Origin: Neisseria macacae ATCC 33926 | Lineage (GTDB): Bacteria; Pseudomonadota; Gammaproteobacteria; Burkholderiales; Neisseriaceae | NCBI RefSeq assembly: GCF_022749495.1 | Contig: NZ_CP094241.1 | Location: 496,001-560,000, forward strand | Length of the DNA: 64,000 nucleotides | Reading direction: 5' to 3' | Shown here: positions 23,703 to 32,765 of the stretch, piece after piece | How positions within the stretch are numbered: position 1 is the stretch's first letter | Layout: the number at the start of each line of letters is the position of its first letter | Made by a program: the position numbers and the translations under genes | Notes under the pieces: model-generated | Told to the model about the DNA's origin: nothing | Database searches by the model: none | What the model saw: the letters and a program-made list of their open reading frames with translations, nothing else

Positions 23703-25382
23703 TTAATCGTTAGTGTGAGCAATCACTTCTTCTAATGAAGTCAACCCTTGCATAACTTTTAATAAGCCTGCACGGCGTAAATCGACCATGCCTTCTTTAT
23801 AGGCCATGTTCATAATATCAACTTCCGTACCATTATTCATAATGACACGTTGCATTTCCTCGGTAATCGGCATTACTTCGTAGACACCGACACGGCCTTT
23901 AAAGCCTTTACCACGACAACTATCGCAACCGACAGGACGGTAGAGTTTCCAATCCTTTGCTAAATCCTCATCTGTAAATCCTGCTTTTTTTAATGCGGGA
24001 ACTGGAGGACGTTCAACCTCACGCTTACAGCTCGAACACAGACGACGCAATAGTCGTTGCGCCATAATTAAGCTGACGGAACTGGCAATGTTGAATGGGG
24101 CAACCCCCATGTTCAACATACGGGATAGGGTCGCAGGCGCGTTATTGGTATGCAACGTTGAAAACACCATATGTCCGGTTTGTGCCGCTTTGATGGCAAT
24201 ATCCGCGGTTTCCAAGTCCCGAATCTCACCTACCATGATAATGTCAGGGTCTTGTCGCAAGAAAGATTTCAACGCCGCAGCAAAAGTCAAACCTTGTTTA
24301 TCATTGACGTTGACTTGGTTGATGCCGGGCAAATTAATCTCGGCCGGGTCTTCTGCGGTGGAAATATTGACGTCTTCTGTATTTAAAATATTCAAGCAAG
24401 TATAAAGTGATACGGTTTTACCGGAGCCTGTCGGACCTGTTACCAATACCATGCCATAAGGCCGATGAATAGCCTCAAGCAGCATTTCTTTTTGGAAAGG
24501 CTCAAATCCCAGTTGGTCAATATTTAAAGTTGCTGCATCAGAATTCAGAATACGCATTACCACTTTTTCGCCAAAAAGCGTAGGTAACGTACTTACACGA
24601 AAATCAATGGGGCGACCGTGTTTATGGAAAGCAATCTGAATACGACCATCTTGCGGTACGCGTTTTTCCGAAATGTCCAAACGCGCCATTACTTTGATAC
24701 GTGAAGCCAGCTGTCCGCGTACAGCAACAGGGGGTTGAACCACTTCCCTTAGCTGTCCATCTACACGAAAACGGACACGAGCCATTTGTTCATAAAATTC
24801 GAAATGTATATCGGATGCGCCTGCATTTAGTGCATCTGATAAAGTTTTGTGAATAAAGCGTGGAATAGGCCCATCTTCAGCCTCTTCATTGTCAATATAA
24901 AGCGCCTGAGAGGGCTGGGCAGCTTCTTGTTCTTCACTAATTTCTTTTAAGATGGTGGTAGAACGTTGTCCTAACCATTCTAAAAGAGAGCTTAACTGGT
25001 CGTCAGGTACGACAACTAAATCTATCGTCACACCTGAAGAAAAAGTGATTTTTTGGAAGTTTTGGATTTGTGTCGGGTCTGATACGGCCAGATAAACTTT
25101 ACGGCCGCGACGAAATATGGGTATGCATCGATTTTGAACCATCTGTTCTTCGCTTAAAACATCAGTTATGACATTGCTGCGAGGATAATGATGCAAATCC
25201 AATAAGGGGTAGCTGAATACTCGTGCAACTAATTCTCCTAAACTTCTAGGAGAGATGATGCCGTCCGCAAAAAGCATGGGTAAGATTTCTTTCCCTGATT
25301 TCAAGGCATTGCCGTAATGTTCAGCTTGTGCATTTGTAATGGTCTGGCTTTGAAGCAGTACGCGTAATAGTCCGATACTCAT
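23703..25382 (-). CDS. pilF: Type IV pilus assembly ATPase PilF (PilB/GspE family)
   Basis: 559 aa hexameric ATPase that drives pilus extension. N-terminal MshEN domain (residues 30-160), then Walker A GPTGSGKT near 325, Asp and Walker B boxes (DPDIIMVGEIRD), the His box TGHMVFSTLHTNNAP, and the zinc tetracysteine CSSCKREV...CDSCRGKGFKGRVGVYEVM. First gene of the block; 71 bp to pilG. The upstream region has TTACGC-16 bp-TATAAA as a possible promoter around 25420. Confidence 0.97.
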   Translation of the reverse strand: MSIGLLRVLLQSQTITNAQAEHYGNALKSGKEILPMLFADGIISPRSLGELVARVFSYPLLDLHHYPRSNVITDVLSEEQMVQNRCIPIFRRGRKVYLAVSDPTQIQNFQKITFSSGVTIDLVVVPDDQLSSLLEWLGQRSTTILKEISEEQEAAQPSQALYIDNEEAEDGPIPRFIHKTLSDALNAGASDIHFEFYEQMARVRFRVDGQLREVVQPPVAVRGQLASRIKVMARLDISEKRVPQDGRIQIAFHKHGRPIDFRVSTLPTLFGEKVVMRILNSDAATLNIDQLGFEPFQKEMLLEAIHRPYGMVLVTGPTGSGKTVSLYTCLNILNTEDVNISTAEDPAEINLPGINQVNVNDKQGLTFAAALKSFLRQDPDIIMVGEIRDLETADIAIKAAQTGHMVFSTLHTNNAPATLSRMLNMGVAPFNIASSVSLIMAQRLLRRLCSSCKREVERPPVPALKKAGFTDEDLAKDWKLYRPVGCDSCRGKGFKGRVGVYEVMPITEEMQRVIMNNGTEVDIMNMAYKEGMVDLRRAGLLKVMQGLTSLEEVIAHTND

Positions 25383-25906
25383 TATTCAATTATCCATTTC
25401 TTGTATAACCTTTTATACAGTAAATATTTTCAGGCGTAATGCCGATGAAATATCTTACAAAAAGGAGACCCCCATTGGTTACTTGATATTTTGTATTCAA
25501 CTGTATTAAAAGGAAATTTTATTTTAAGTGTTTTTATTTATTGTTAAGGAATAATATGATATTCCGATGGTATGTGCAATCCCTTATTTATGCAGAATAT
25601 TATAGGGAGGGTAGTTTGGAAATTTTTAGGGAGTCGCTATTATAAGGCAAACAATACAGTTGCAACACTTCTCGTCGGAACTTTGTATGAGACTCTCTTG
25701 GAGTGATTGCTTTGGATGCTGTTTCTAGCGGGATAATTTGGTGGTATTTAAGAGACAGTATGGTGGGGATAGACCACATGTAGGTCGTCTGAAAACTAAA
25801 AATGCGAAAAGCCGAATCATGTTTGAGTACATGATTCGGCTTTGATTTGATATGAGCGACTATTTCAGTAAATTAAAAATAGGAACTCAGTTCATTAGTC
25901 GATAAT
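25383..25906. other. Intergenic stretch between pilF and the BamE-like gene
   Basis: 524 bp, AT-rich. It contains the pilF upstream region, one uptake sequence at about 25784, and a strong terminator hairpin at 25807-25843. No gene seen. Confidence 0.6.
25807..25843 (-). terminator. Terminator of the BamE-like lipoprotein gene
   Basis: AAAAGCCGAATCATGT-TTGAGT-ACATGATTCGGCTTT; a 15-bp perfect stem, T-run on the minus strand. Confidence 0.8.
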
Positions 25907-26380
25907 TTATTGGCGAATACGAGTTTGTGCGGGAGCAGGTGCAACTTCGCGAATAATGACTTCACGAACAACTTGAGGTTCTGCTTTTTTCGGACCGCAG
26001 CCTTCAGGCATCCAATAGAATGATTGGGCATTTTTGTCTTTATCAAACAGAATTTTGAATTGGCAAGTTTTGTGTTCGCCATTCTCACGGTAGTTGAACA
26101 AGTAGTCCCACTCGCGCACGCCATAAAGACCTTCTTGGAAGTGAGGACGTCCAATCAGTTCATAGATTTGGTCTTTATTCATGCCGGCTTCAATTTGACG
26201 GACATTATCCCAGTTTGGCCAAGAACCATGTTGAGTACCATCGTGACGCAGGGTGGTTTTTGCTGCATCAGGCCATACGGGATTGTCAGTAGTGCCTTCT
26301 TTGCTAACTTTGCTCAGATTACCACAGGCTGCCAAGGAGAGTGCTGCAATCGCAGGCAATACAAATTTCGATAATTTCAT
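25907..26380 (-). CDS. BamE/SmpA-family outer-membrane lipoprotein
   Basis: 157 aa. Lipobox LAAC with Cys near residue 19. The segment VRQIEAGMNKDQIYELIGRPHFQEGLYGVREWDYLFNY matches the BamE/SmpA fold (G.....v...lG.P...e......W.Y). A Cys in KTCQFKILFD and another in PEGCGPKK may pair. Longer than E. coli BamE by a Glu/Val/Pro-rich C-terminal tail (APAPAQTR). It may be BamE itself or a paralogue; Neisseria has more than one such protein, so no symbol is given. Confidence 0.8.
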   Translation of the reverse strand: MKLSKFVLPAIAALSLAACGNLSKVSKEGTTDNPVWPDAAKTTLRHDGTQHGSWPNWDNVRQIEAGMNKDQIYELIGRPHFQEGLYGVREWDYLFNYRENGEHKTCQFKILFDKDKNAQSFYWMPEGCGPKKAEPQVVREVIIREVAPAPAQTRIRQ

Positions 26381-26444
26381 GTTTTTTCCTTTTATATCAA
26401 ATCTTTGATAGATGGAGATGATTTTAAACCATCCCCTCTAGGTC

Positions 26445-27704
26445 TTACCATTGGTAGCCGACGCTTCCGCCCCAGTTGACATCTTTGCGGGTGTTCACGC
26501 TTACGCCGGTTTTGATAGACCATTTGTTGTTATCGGAATTATGTGCATAACCAACAGCAATTGCTTGTTGACCACGATAGCCACCTACAGCTGCAGAAAC
26601 GATACTTTTACCTGCTTCGTTCGGACGTTGCAGGAAGCCGATTGCAGTAGCACCAGCGATACCTGCACGCAGGTCTTTGTTCATATCGTTGATACGGTCT
26701 TGGAGGTTATTGATAACGATGGTGTTGCCGTTTGTTTGTGCGGCTACTTGGTACAGTTGGCTGCCGTTGATGGCATCTGTGCTGGTAGGTGTGATACGAC
26801 CGGCTGCAACATTGGTGATTGTACGTTCGTTACCTGCTGAGCCTACACTTACTGTAGATGTAGGATTAGTACCGGCAAAACCACTGTAAGTTACACCGTT
26901 TACAGTAGCGCTGTTAGTGCCTACTGCAGCAGAAGTAGTAGAATTTGCGCCTAAAGCAACAGAGTATTCATCACTTGCAATCGCTCCGCGACCGATAGCG
27001 ACAGAAGAGCCGCCTTTAGCTTGGGCCTGCAGACCAGAAGCGACGCTGGCGTTTCCAGTAGCTTGGGAAGCAGGGCCTGTTGCAACAGAGTAGTTGCCGC
27101 TGGCAACGGAAGAAGAACCTACTGCAGCTGCAGAAGTACCGCTGGCTTGAGCTTTTTGACCTACTGCAACGGTGTAAGCGCCGGTTGCTTGAGTACCTTG
27201 TCCGACAGCGGTGGAGGCAGGAGCTGTAGCATTAGAGCCGGAGCCAAATGCGGTAGAAGACAAGCCTTCAGCGACAGAGGAAGAACCTACTGCAGTGCTG
27301 CTGTTGCCTTTTGCGGCAGCTTGGCGACCGATAGCGGTAGCTGCATTAGCAGTTGCATTGGCGCCTTGACCGAAAGCTGCAGCGGCAGTGCCTTCAGCTT
27401 TGGAGAGTGTGCCAACTGCAGTGGCAGATTCATGTTCAGCAGTGGTTTCAGTACCAATTGCAACGGTGCTGTGGCTTTTTGCGCTGGCGTTAACGCCTAC
27501 AGCCACGCCGTAACGGCCAGTTGCGCCCTTGCTGTCATAGTTGCCGCGGGCGGGTTCGCCGTTATCGTGAATGCTTACATATGAAGCATTTGTCAGCGCC
27601 GCTGCAAATGCGGGCGAAGCAGAAACAAGACCTGCGGCTGCCAATGACAAAGCCATTGTTTTGTTGAGCGCGGTAAAACGATTCATGTGTGTTTTGTGTT
27701 TCAT
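26445..27704 (-). CDS. YadA-type trimeric autotransporter adhesin
   Basis: 419 aa. A signal peptide (to about residue 33, PAFA) precedes a head made of about 14-residue YadA repeats (AVGxxxxAxGxxSxAxGxxA) from 65 to 240, a short neck with NGSQLYQVAAQTNGN near 315, a brief coiled-coil stalk (INNLQDRINDMNKDL), and a C-terminal YadA anchor (residues 345-419) ending GGSVGYQW with a terminal aromatic. It should trimerise in the outer membrane and bind host surfaces. Start at 27704 is supported by AGGGAGA 8 nt ahead. The stalk is short for the family. It is preceded by a long AT-rich stretch. Confidence 0.92.
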   Translation of the reverse strand: MKHKTHMNRFTALNKTMALSLAAAGLVSASPAFAAALTNASYVSIHDNGEPARGNYDSKGATGRYGVAVGVNASAKSHSTVAIGTETTAEHESATAVGTLSKAEGTAAAAFGQGANATANAATAIGRQAAAKGNSSTAVGSSSVAEGLSSTAFGSGSNATAPASTAVGQGTQATGAYTVAVGQKAQASGTSAAAVGSSSVASGNYSVATGPASQATGNASVASGLQAQAKGGSSVAIGRGAIASDEYSVALGANSTTSAAVGTNSATVNGVTYSGFAGTNPTSTVSVGSAGNERTITNVAAGRITPTSTDAINGSQLYQVAAQTNGNTIVINNLQDRINDMNKDLRAGIAGATAIGFLQRPNEAGKSIVSAAVGGYRGQQAIAVGYAHNSDNNKWSIKTGVSVNTRKDVNWGGSVGYQW

Positions 27705-28385
27705 AATTATCTCCCTGATAAAAACACATAAATAATAATATGGATGAATCTATATATTTTGCATATTTTAATTGACAAATATATGCCGTTTATCTAATAT
27801 GCATACCACTGGTCATCGAGCAGTAGTAAAATACATAAAATTTTATTTCTAAAAAATAAAATTGATTCAGAAAACAAATGGTTCGAAGCACGATTTGCTA
27901 CTTCGTACATGATCACCATTATATGAAGTTCCTTATTTTGTATTTATTATTTTTTTTTATCAAATATTAACTTCATTATAAAAAAACAATCGATTTCCTC
28001 ATTATCTATATGTAATATATAACAAAAAAAATAATAACACATATAATATATTTATGTATTTTGATTTATTTTGGTTTTAAATTGCGTTTTTTGCTTTTTA
28101 GTTAATTAAAAATATCTTATTTGTTCGGTTTGGTCATTGTTGAAATCAAGCGTTGCATTTTATATATTTAATATGGTAGGAAATTTTATATGAAGATATA
28201 TTTTTTCCACTGGAAATGATATTTTTCTTTTTTGTCTCTCTGTTAATTATTCCATAGATTTGTGTTGTATTTTCGATACTTGTGCCATGGTGTGGATAAG
28301 AGGTGTTTTTGTTTGGATGGTATATATTGGGATAAGCTGAGATTTGTAAAGACAATCTGAGTTTTCAGACGACCTTTTAGTCAAA
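27705..28385. other. AT-rich gene-free stretch upstream of the adhesin
   Basis: About 680 bp, much richer in A/T than its surroundings, with many homopolymer runs (nine T at 27950-27958). I see no credible gene; the one 69-codon frame is a chance frame in low-complexity DNA. It may hold adhesin regulatory sites. A lone uptake sequence is at about 28362-28375. Confidence 0.5.
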
Positions 28386-28418
28386 AATAAAGCCCGATTA
28401 TTGCAATCGGGCTTTATT
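28386..28418 (-). terminator. Terminator of the mrp gene
   Basis: AATAAAGCCCGATT-ATTGC-AATCGGGCTTTATT, a 14-bp perfect stem, 15 bp past the mrp stop. Confidence 0.85.
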
Positions 28419-28432
28419 GGTTTGTGGTTGTA

Positions 28433-29512
28433 TCATTCAATCACGATTTTCGGGAAGCGGCTGCTGAAATCTTTGCCTTTGTCTGCAATGGTCAGGGCGA
28501 TTTGGAAGGCTGCGTCGGTATAGATTTTGGCAATGGTGGGATGTTCATCAAGCAATTGTTTCGCCGCGCCGCCATCCATTGCTTCGCGTACGGGCAGGCT
28601 TAACGGAAGCTGTCCGAGCAGAGGGACATTCAGACGACCTGCCAGGTTTTTGCCGCCTTCAGAACCGAAAATAGCTTCGGCGTGGCCGCAGTTGGAGCAG
28701 ATATGTACCGACATGTTTTCCAGTACGCCGAAAATCGGGATGTTGACTTTTTGGAACATATCGACCGCCTTGCGTGCATCAATCAGGGCAATGTCTTGCG
28801 GCGTGGTAACGACGACTGAACCGGTTACAGGGATTTTTTGCGACAGGGTGAGTTGGATGTCGCCAGTACCTGGCGGCAGGTCGATGAAGAGGTAGTCCAC
28901 TTCGTCCCACTCGCTTTGGAACATCAACTGCTGCAAGGCTTGGCTGACCATCGGGCCGCGCCAAACGACGGCTTGGTCGGTATCGACCAGAAAGCCGATG
29001 GACATCACTTGAATGCCGCTATCCGCTTCGACGGGAATCAGTTTTTTGTTTTGTTGGTCAGGTTTGCGGTCTTGCACGCCCAACATGGTCGGTTGGCTGG
29101 GGCCGTAGAGGTCGGCATCCAGTACGCCCACTCGCGCGCCCATGCGTGCCATGGCGGTGGCAAGATTGGCGGTGGTGGTGGATTTGCCGACACCGCCTTT
29201 GCCGGATGCAACGGCGATAATGTTTTTGACGCCTTTGATGGTGGCAACGCCGGGCTGTACTTTGTGCGTTGTGATTTCCGTGTCGATGCTGAGGTGGATA
29301 TGCGCATCGCCCGTGATGCCGATGACGGCTTCTTGCAGGCTGTTGGCGATGTCGGCGGCGATGTGGCCGACGGGGAATCCGAATTTCAGTCCGATATGGA
29401 GGCCGTCGGAGCGTTCTTCCAACAGTTGGACGGCTTTTTCACTGCCGAGCGTGCGTTCGGTGCCGGGGATTTTTACTGCTTCCAGTGCAGTTTGAATGGC
29501 TGTGATATTCAT
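28433..29512 (-). CDS. apbC: Iron-sulfur cluster carrier ATPase Mrp/ApbC
   Basis: 359 aa. N-terminal MIP18-like domain (1-90), then a deviant Walker A GKGGVGKSTT at 104-113, and the Fe-S binding CSNC (MSVHICSNCGHAEAIFG) near residue 270. It binds and transfers Fe-S clusters in the cytosol. Length and motif order are standard. In-frame uptake sequence encodes LAGRLNVP. Monocistronic. Confidence 0.95.
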   Translation of the reverse strand: MNITAIQTALEAVKIPGTERTLGSEKAVQLLEERSDGLHIGLKFGFPVGHIAADIANSLQEAVIGITGDAHIHLSIDTEITTHKVQPGVATIKGVKNIIAVASGKGGVGKSTTTANLATAMARMGARVGVLDADLYGPSQPTMLGVQDRKPDQQNKKLIPVEADSGIQVMSIGFLVDTDQAVVWRGPMVSQALQQLMFQSEWDEVDYLFIDLPPGTGDIQLTLSQKIPVTGSVVVTTPQDIALIDARKAVDMFQKVNIPIFGVLENMSVHICSNCGHAEAIFGSEGGKNLAGRLNVPLLGQLPLSLPVREAMDGGAAKQLLDEHPTIAKIYTDAAFQIALTIADKGKDFSSRFPKIVIE

Positions 29513-29823
29513 GGCGTATCTCTGGTTGATAGGGGACGATAATTGAATGAAGGATGATTCATGTTTGGTGTGTTAAATACAGGAAATACGGTAGGTATGG
29601 TATGAAAGATACGGATCCATATTTCAGGAAAAATGCGTAAGTGCTGTAATAAATTTTCTTACAATAAAAACTGTATCTAAAGTCATCAAAATTAATTTAA
29701 ATATTATTAAAATATAGAGTTTTTATACAATGAATTATCAGGTTGGTCATGATATTTTATGTAATTATATTTCTGAACTTTATATTATGTTTTAATGAAT
29801 ATAAATGAGCTGAGTGGTGAATG
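29513..29823. other. AT-rich intergenic stretch
   Basis: 311 bp between apbC and murU. Rich in A/T runs; no uptake sequence, repeat or gene seen. Confidence 0.5.
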
Positions 29824-30522
29824 TTAATCCCAATTTGCGGCAAGTTCATTTGCTATTTTGAGTCGTTCTGTAGTGCCGACATCCAGCCATAATCCATTGT
29901 GTTGCTCGCCGGTAACGCGGTGTTGGTTCATGGCTTCCCGCAATAGAGGCGCGAGTTTGGCGATTTGGTTGGGTGGTGTATTTTGGAAAAGGTCGGGGTG
30001 GTATATGCCTATGCCGCTGAAGGTTAGTGCGATTCCTTCGGTTTTATTGGAGTGTACCTGTCCATCGGGAGAAATGGAAAAATCGCCCTCCAGATTGTGC
30101 GGGGGGTTGGGAACTAACCAAATATGTGCCAGTAGGTTGGATGTTTGTAGGGATGCGGCAGCCTGTCGGGCGGCGTTGAAGTCGATATCGGTCAAAACAT
30201 CTCCGTTGATGACAAGGAAAGGGGCGTCGCCCAGTAAGGGTAGGGCGGTAGCGATTCCTCCGGCAGTCTCCAGTCCGCCTGTCGATTCGGGAGAGTAGGC
30301 TATGCTGACTCCGTATTGTGCGCCGTTACCAAGTGTGGCTTCGATTTGTTCGCCTAGCCATGCGTGATTGATGACGATTTCGGTGAAACCTGCGTTTTTC
30401 AGACGACGTATATGCCAGCCGATGAGTGGTTCGCTGCCGACTTTTAGAAGTGGTTTGGGTGTGTGGTCGGTCAGGGGGCGCATCCTTTCTCCGCGTCCTG
30501 CTGCCAGTATCATTGCTTTCAT
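29824..30522 (-). CDS. murU: N-acetylmuramate alpha-1-phosphate uridylyltransferase MurU-type nucleotidyltransferase
   Basis: 232 aa. Starts MKAMILAAGRGERMRPLT, the NTP-transferase signature, followed by KPLLKVGSEPLIGWHIRRL and the metal motif VINGDVLTDID near 108. This pattern and length fit MurU, which makes UDP-MurNAc in the peptidoglycan recycling shortcut, though a sugar-1-phosphate nucleotidyltransferase of other specificity is possible. No amgK kinase gene is next to it. A Correia element ends 27 bp upstream of its start codon and may influence its promoter. Confidence 0.82.
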   Translation of the reverse strand: MKAMILAAGRGERMRPLTDHTPKPLLKVGSEPLIGWHIRRLKNAGFTEIVINHAWLGEQIEATLGNGAQYGVSIAYSPESTGGLETAGGIATALPLLGDAPFLVINGDVLTDIDFNAARQAAASLQTSNLLAHIWLVPNPPHNLEGDFSISPDGQVHSNKTEGIALTFSGIGIYHPDLFQNTPPNQIAKLAPLLREAMNQHRVTGEQHNGLWLDVGTTERLKIANELAANWD

Positions 30523-30548
30523 GGCTGTCCTTGTTTGGGATGGGATTA

Positions 30549-30705
30549 TATAGTGGATTAACTTTAAACCAGTACGGCGTTGCCTCGCCTTAGCTCAAAG
30601 AGAACGATTCTCTAAGGTGCTGAAGCACCAAGTGAATCGGTTCCGTACTATCTGTACTGTCTGCAGCTTCGTCGCCTTGTCCTGATTTAAAGTTAATCCA
30701 CTATA
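30549..30705. repeat. Correia element, full-length type, 157 bp
   Basis: Same termini and core as the copy at 5702. It sits 26 bp upstream of the murU start codon. Confidence 0.95.
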
Positions 30706-30810
30706 GTCATTTGATGTGAAAGTATACAGTGTTGTGCCGTCAGGATTCAAAGGGAATGATACTTTGGTTGTCGGTGTATTGATTGGTCGTTGATGAGGGG
30801 ATACGGAATC

Positions 30811-30853
30811 AATAGGTCGTCTGAAAACGAAGATGGGTTTTCAGACGACCTTG
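30811..30853. terminator. Inverted uptake-sequence terminator after hpaC-like gene
   Basis: AGGTCGTCTGAAAAC and GTTTTCAGACGACCT-type arms around an 8-base loop, just past the stop at 30857. Confidence 0.7.
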
Positions 30854-30856
30854 TGT

Positions 30857-31357
30857 TCAGGCCAATGATTTGAATTGTCGGCGGAAATACAGTAGCGCCG
30901 GGTTGTCGGTGTGGGTAGTGGTGATTTCATCGATGCGGACATAAAAGATGAAATGTGTGCCGATTTCGTGTTGATCGATAATGTGACCGTGTAAATGGGC
31001 CAGTGCGCCTTCAACTTCGAGTTGGCCGGTTTGCCCTCTATGCCAAATGTGGTATTCGAAGCGTTCTTCGGGGGAAAGGTTGGTGAGTCCTGCGAAGTGT
31101 TCGGCGACGTCTTGCTGATTTTCTGACAGGGTGTTGATACAGAGGTTTCGGTTTGCCTGCAATATGGGAATGATGCCTGCCTGCCGGTTGATACATAACA
31201 TAACGGTAGGCGGCTCGTCGGTAATCGGCGCTACGGCTGTCATGGTAATGCCGTAACGTCCGGACTGTCCGTCTGTGGTAATAACATGGACGCCTGCGGC
31301 ACAGGATGCCATAGCATCGCGGAATGGACTCTTGAGTGTGTGTGCGGAATCTGTCAT
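30857..31357 (-). CDS. hpaC: Flavin reductase, HpaC-like
   Basis: 166 aa. A flavin reductase domain: FRDAMASCAAGVHVITT, YGITMTAVAPITDEPPTVMLCINR and NLCINTLSENQQDVAEHFAG are typical of HpaC, the NAD(P)H:flavin oxidoreductase that supplies reduced flavin to 4-hydroxyphenylacetate 3-monooxygenase. No HpaB oxygenase gene is seen nearby, so its partner is unclear. It follows nadR by 10 bp, the same order as in meningococcus, where 4-hydroxyphenylacetate is a ligand of NadR. Confidence 0.88.
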   Translation of the reverse strand: MTDSAHTLKSPFRDAMASCAAGVHVITTDGQSGRYGITMTAVAPITDEPPTVMLCINRQAGIIPILQANRNLCINTLSENQQDVAEHFAGLTNLSPEERFEYHIWHRGQTGQLEVEGALAHLHGHIIDQHEIGTHFIFYVRIDEITTTHTDNPALLYFRRQFKSLA

Positions 31358-31367
31358 TCAGTTTCTT

Positions 31368-31805
31368 TTATTTTAGTGCCTGCTCAATTTGCGCGAGCTG
31401 GCGCAAAAGCTCTTTCAATTCGAGCATTTTTTCTTTGGATAAGATTTTTTCGATGGCGTCATAGCGTTCATCCACTTGTGCGCCTATGGTTTCGTACAGT
31501 TTTTCGCCTTCTTGGGTCAGCTTCAGGTAAACGCGGCGCTGGTCGTTAGAGGGTTTCAGGCGTACCGCCAAGCCTGCTTTTTCCAGTCGGGTCAGGATGC
31601 CGGTCAGGCTGGGACGTAAGATGCAGGCTTGGTTGGCGAGATCTTGGAAGTCTAATGTGCCGTTTTCTGCCAGAAGGCGGATGATACGCCATTGCTGGTC
31701 GGTAATATTGGCTTGGTTCAAAATAGGGCGGAATTGTGTCATCAACGCTTCTCGGGCTTGAATCAGTCCAATATTGATAGATGCATGTTTAGATTGGTTG
31801 GGCAT
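31368..31805 (-). CDS. nadR: MarR-family regulator NadR/FarR (HpaR type)
   Basis: 145 aa. The winged helix reads ITDQQWRIIRLLAENGTLDFQDLANQACILRPSLTGILTRLEKAGLAVRLK. It is nearly the meningococcal NadR / gonococcal FarR sequence as I remember it (SKHASINIGLIQAREALMTQ). In those species it represses nadA or farAB and is relieved by hydroxyphenylacetates. Neither nadA nor farAB is in this window. It is the first gene of the nadR-hpaC pair. Confidence 0.93.
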   Translation of the reverse strand: MPNQSKHASINIGLIQAREALMTQFRPILNQANITDQQWRIIRLLAENGTLDFQDLANQACILRPSLTGILTRLEKAGLAVRLKPSNDQRRVYLKLTQEGEKLYETIGAQVDERYDAIEKILSKEKMLELKELLRQLAQIEQALK

Positions 31806-32122
31806 TATAAGTCTCCATTGTTATCAAAAATCAAACCGTTGAAGCGCGAGGCGGGTATGCAAAAAGCGTTTTTTCATTATAAGCCGCTATTGAAGCGGCA
31901 AGGATATATGGGAACAAAAGCATCATTGTTTGGGTATGTTGGGAATACGCTAAACAGTTTGTTTTGATAATAATGTTCCCAAGTTTTCTTATAATCCTAT
32001 CTTAGTCTATTTTCTGCGCAATCTCAACAAAATCATCAAGTACGGATTTTTGGGATAATTCATTTCTTTAAAAAACGAATATATTTTGAAGCGATGGATA
32101 TGCCGTATGGTGTTTGAGTTCT
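31806..32122. other. Intergenic stretch upstream of nadR
   Basis: 317 bp, AT-rich, no gene or repeat. It joins native sequence to the foreign-dialect island near 32130. Confidence 0.5.
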
Positions 32123-32257
32123 TTATATTTTAAGGATTTTAAGCGAGAGGACGTGCTGCCAGCTGAAATCGGCAACGCCGACGGAGAGGCTGACGATAAA
32201 GAGTACCGCCAGCGCCAGCAGGTTCGACAGGTTGAAAGAAGAAGGTTTCGGAGGCAT
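32123..32257 (-). pseudogene. N-terminal remnant of an iron-siderophore ABC permease (FetC/FecCD type)
   Basis: 44 codons and a stop: MPPKPSSFNLSNLLALAVLF then IVSLSVGVADFSWQ. This is the N-terminal start of a FecCD-type permease (first membrane span, then the VGVADFSW motif). A full protein would be about 320 aa, so it is cut after the first span, where sequence changes to native AT-rich DNA. It lies downstream of the FetB-like remnant in the same orientation, as in the fetB-fetC operon. Confidence 0.65.
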
Positions 32258-32275
32258 AGGTTCGGTGGGGACGGG

Positions 32276-32315
32276 TTTCAGACGGCCTCAAACCGTCATC
32301 GGGGCCGTCTGAAAA
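32276..32315. terminator. Inverted uptake sequences of the other dialect (GGCCGTCTGAAA)
   Basis: TTTCAGACGGCC and GGCCGTCTGAAA around a 15-base loop, behind the DUF1737 gene. The dialect differs from the rest of the window. Confidence 0.7.
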
Positions 32316-32344
32316 ACAAAAACGAAAACCGGCGGCGCGTCCGG

Positions 32345-32542
32345 TCAGTATTCCGACAGCGGTTTTTCCGGGTCGTAGCCGCCGTCGCTTTCCTTAACGA
32401 CGGCCTGCCCGCAGATAATGTGTTCGCCGTCGAACGTGAGGGTGGGGTTGCCGTACAGCTCCCAGCCGTTTTGCAGTGCTTCGGTAACGCGGCGGCAGAA
32501 CGAGGCGTCGTCCGGTCCGGTGAGGTAGCGGTAGAGTTTCAT
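32345..32542 (-). CDS. DUF1737 small protein
   Basis: 65 aa: MKLYRYLTGPDDASFCRRVT then EALQNGWELYGNPTLTFDG, the DUF1737 pattern (Y....G.....F...V...L..GW.LYG.P). Function unknown. The frame could begin 14 codons earlier at 32584, but ATG 32542 matches the family. It lies inside the island with GGCCGTCTGAA uptake sequences, between the two iron-transporter remnants, so it probably arrived with them. Confidence 0.8.
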   Translation of the reverse strand: MKLYRYLTGPDDASFCRRVTEALQNGWELYGNPTLTFDGEHIICGQAVVKESDGGYDPEKPLSEY

Positions 32543-32567
32543 GAGCGGTTTCTCCAGTGTGAAAACA

Positions 32568-32607
32568 TTTTCAGACGGCCTCAAAAGCAGGACGGGGCCG
32601 TCTGAAA
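32568..32607. repeat. Second inverted pair of the GGCCGTCTGAA dialect
   Basis: TTTTCAGACGGCC and GGCCGTCTGAAA arms upstream of the DUF1737 gene. A further single AGGCCGTCTGAA is at 32717-32728. Confidence 0.75.
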
Positions 32608-32765
32608 CAGTATAGTGAAATATCTAAAAAACAGTAACGGCCATATTCGGTAATCTACTCTTTCCAAGCGGCGGGAAAGGGGGCGGAAAAGGGACAAGAT
32701 TGCCGTTGCGGCGCACAGGCCGTCTGAAATCCCACTGCCGCCATGCCAGATTCCGCGCTGTCGGT

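Noticed and set aside
27950..27958. Phase-variable T tract controlling the adhesin
   Set aside because: Nine T only, about 250 bp upstream of the start codon and outside a recognisable promoter; no evidence for variation.
28146..28355. 69-codon minus-strand frame in the AT-rich stretch
   Set aside because: Lys/Ile/Ser/Asn low-complexity product, no ribosome site, no family; expected by chance in AT-rich DNA.
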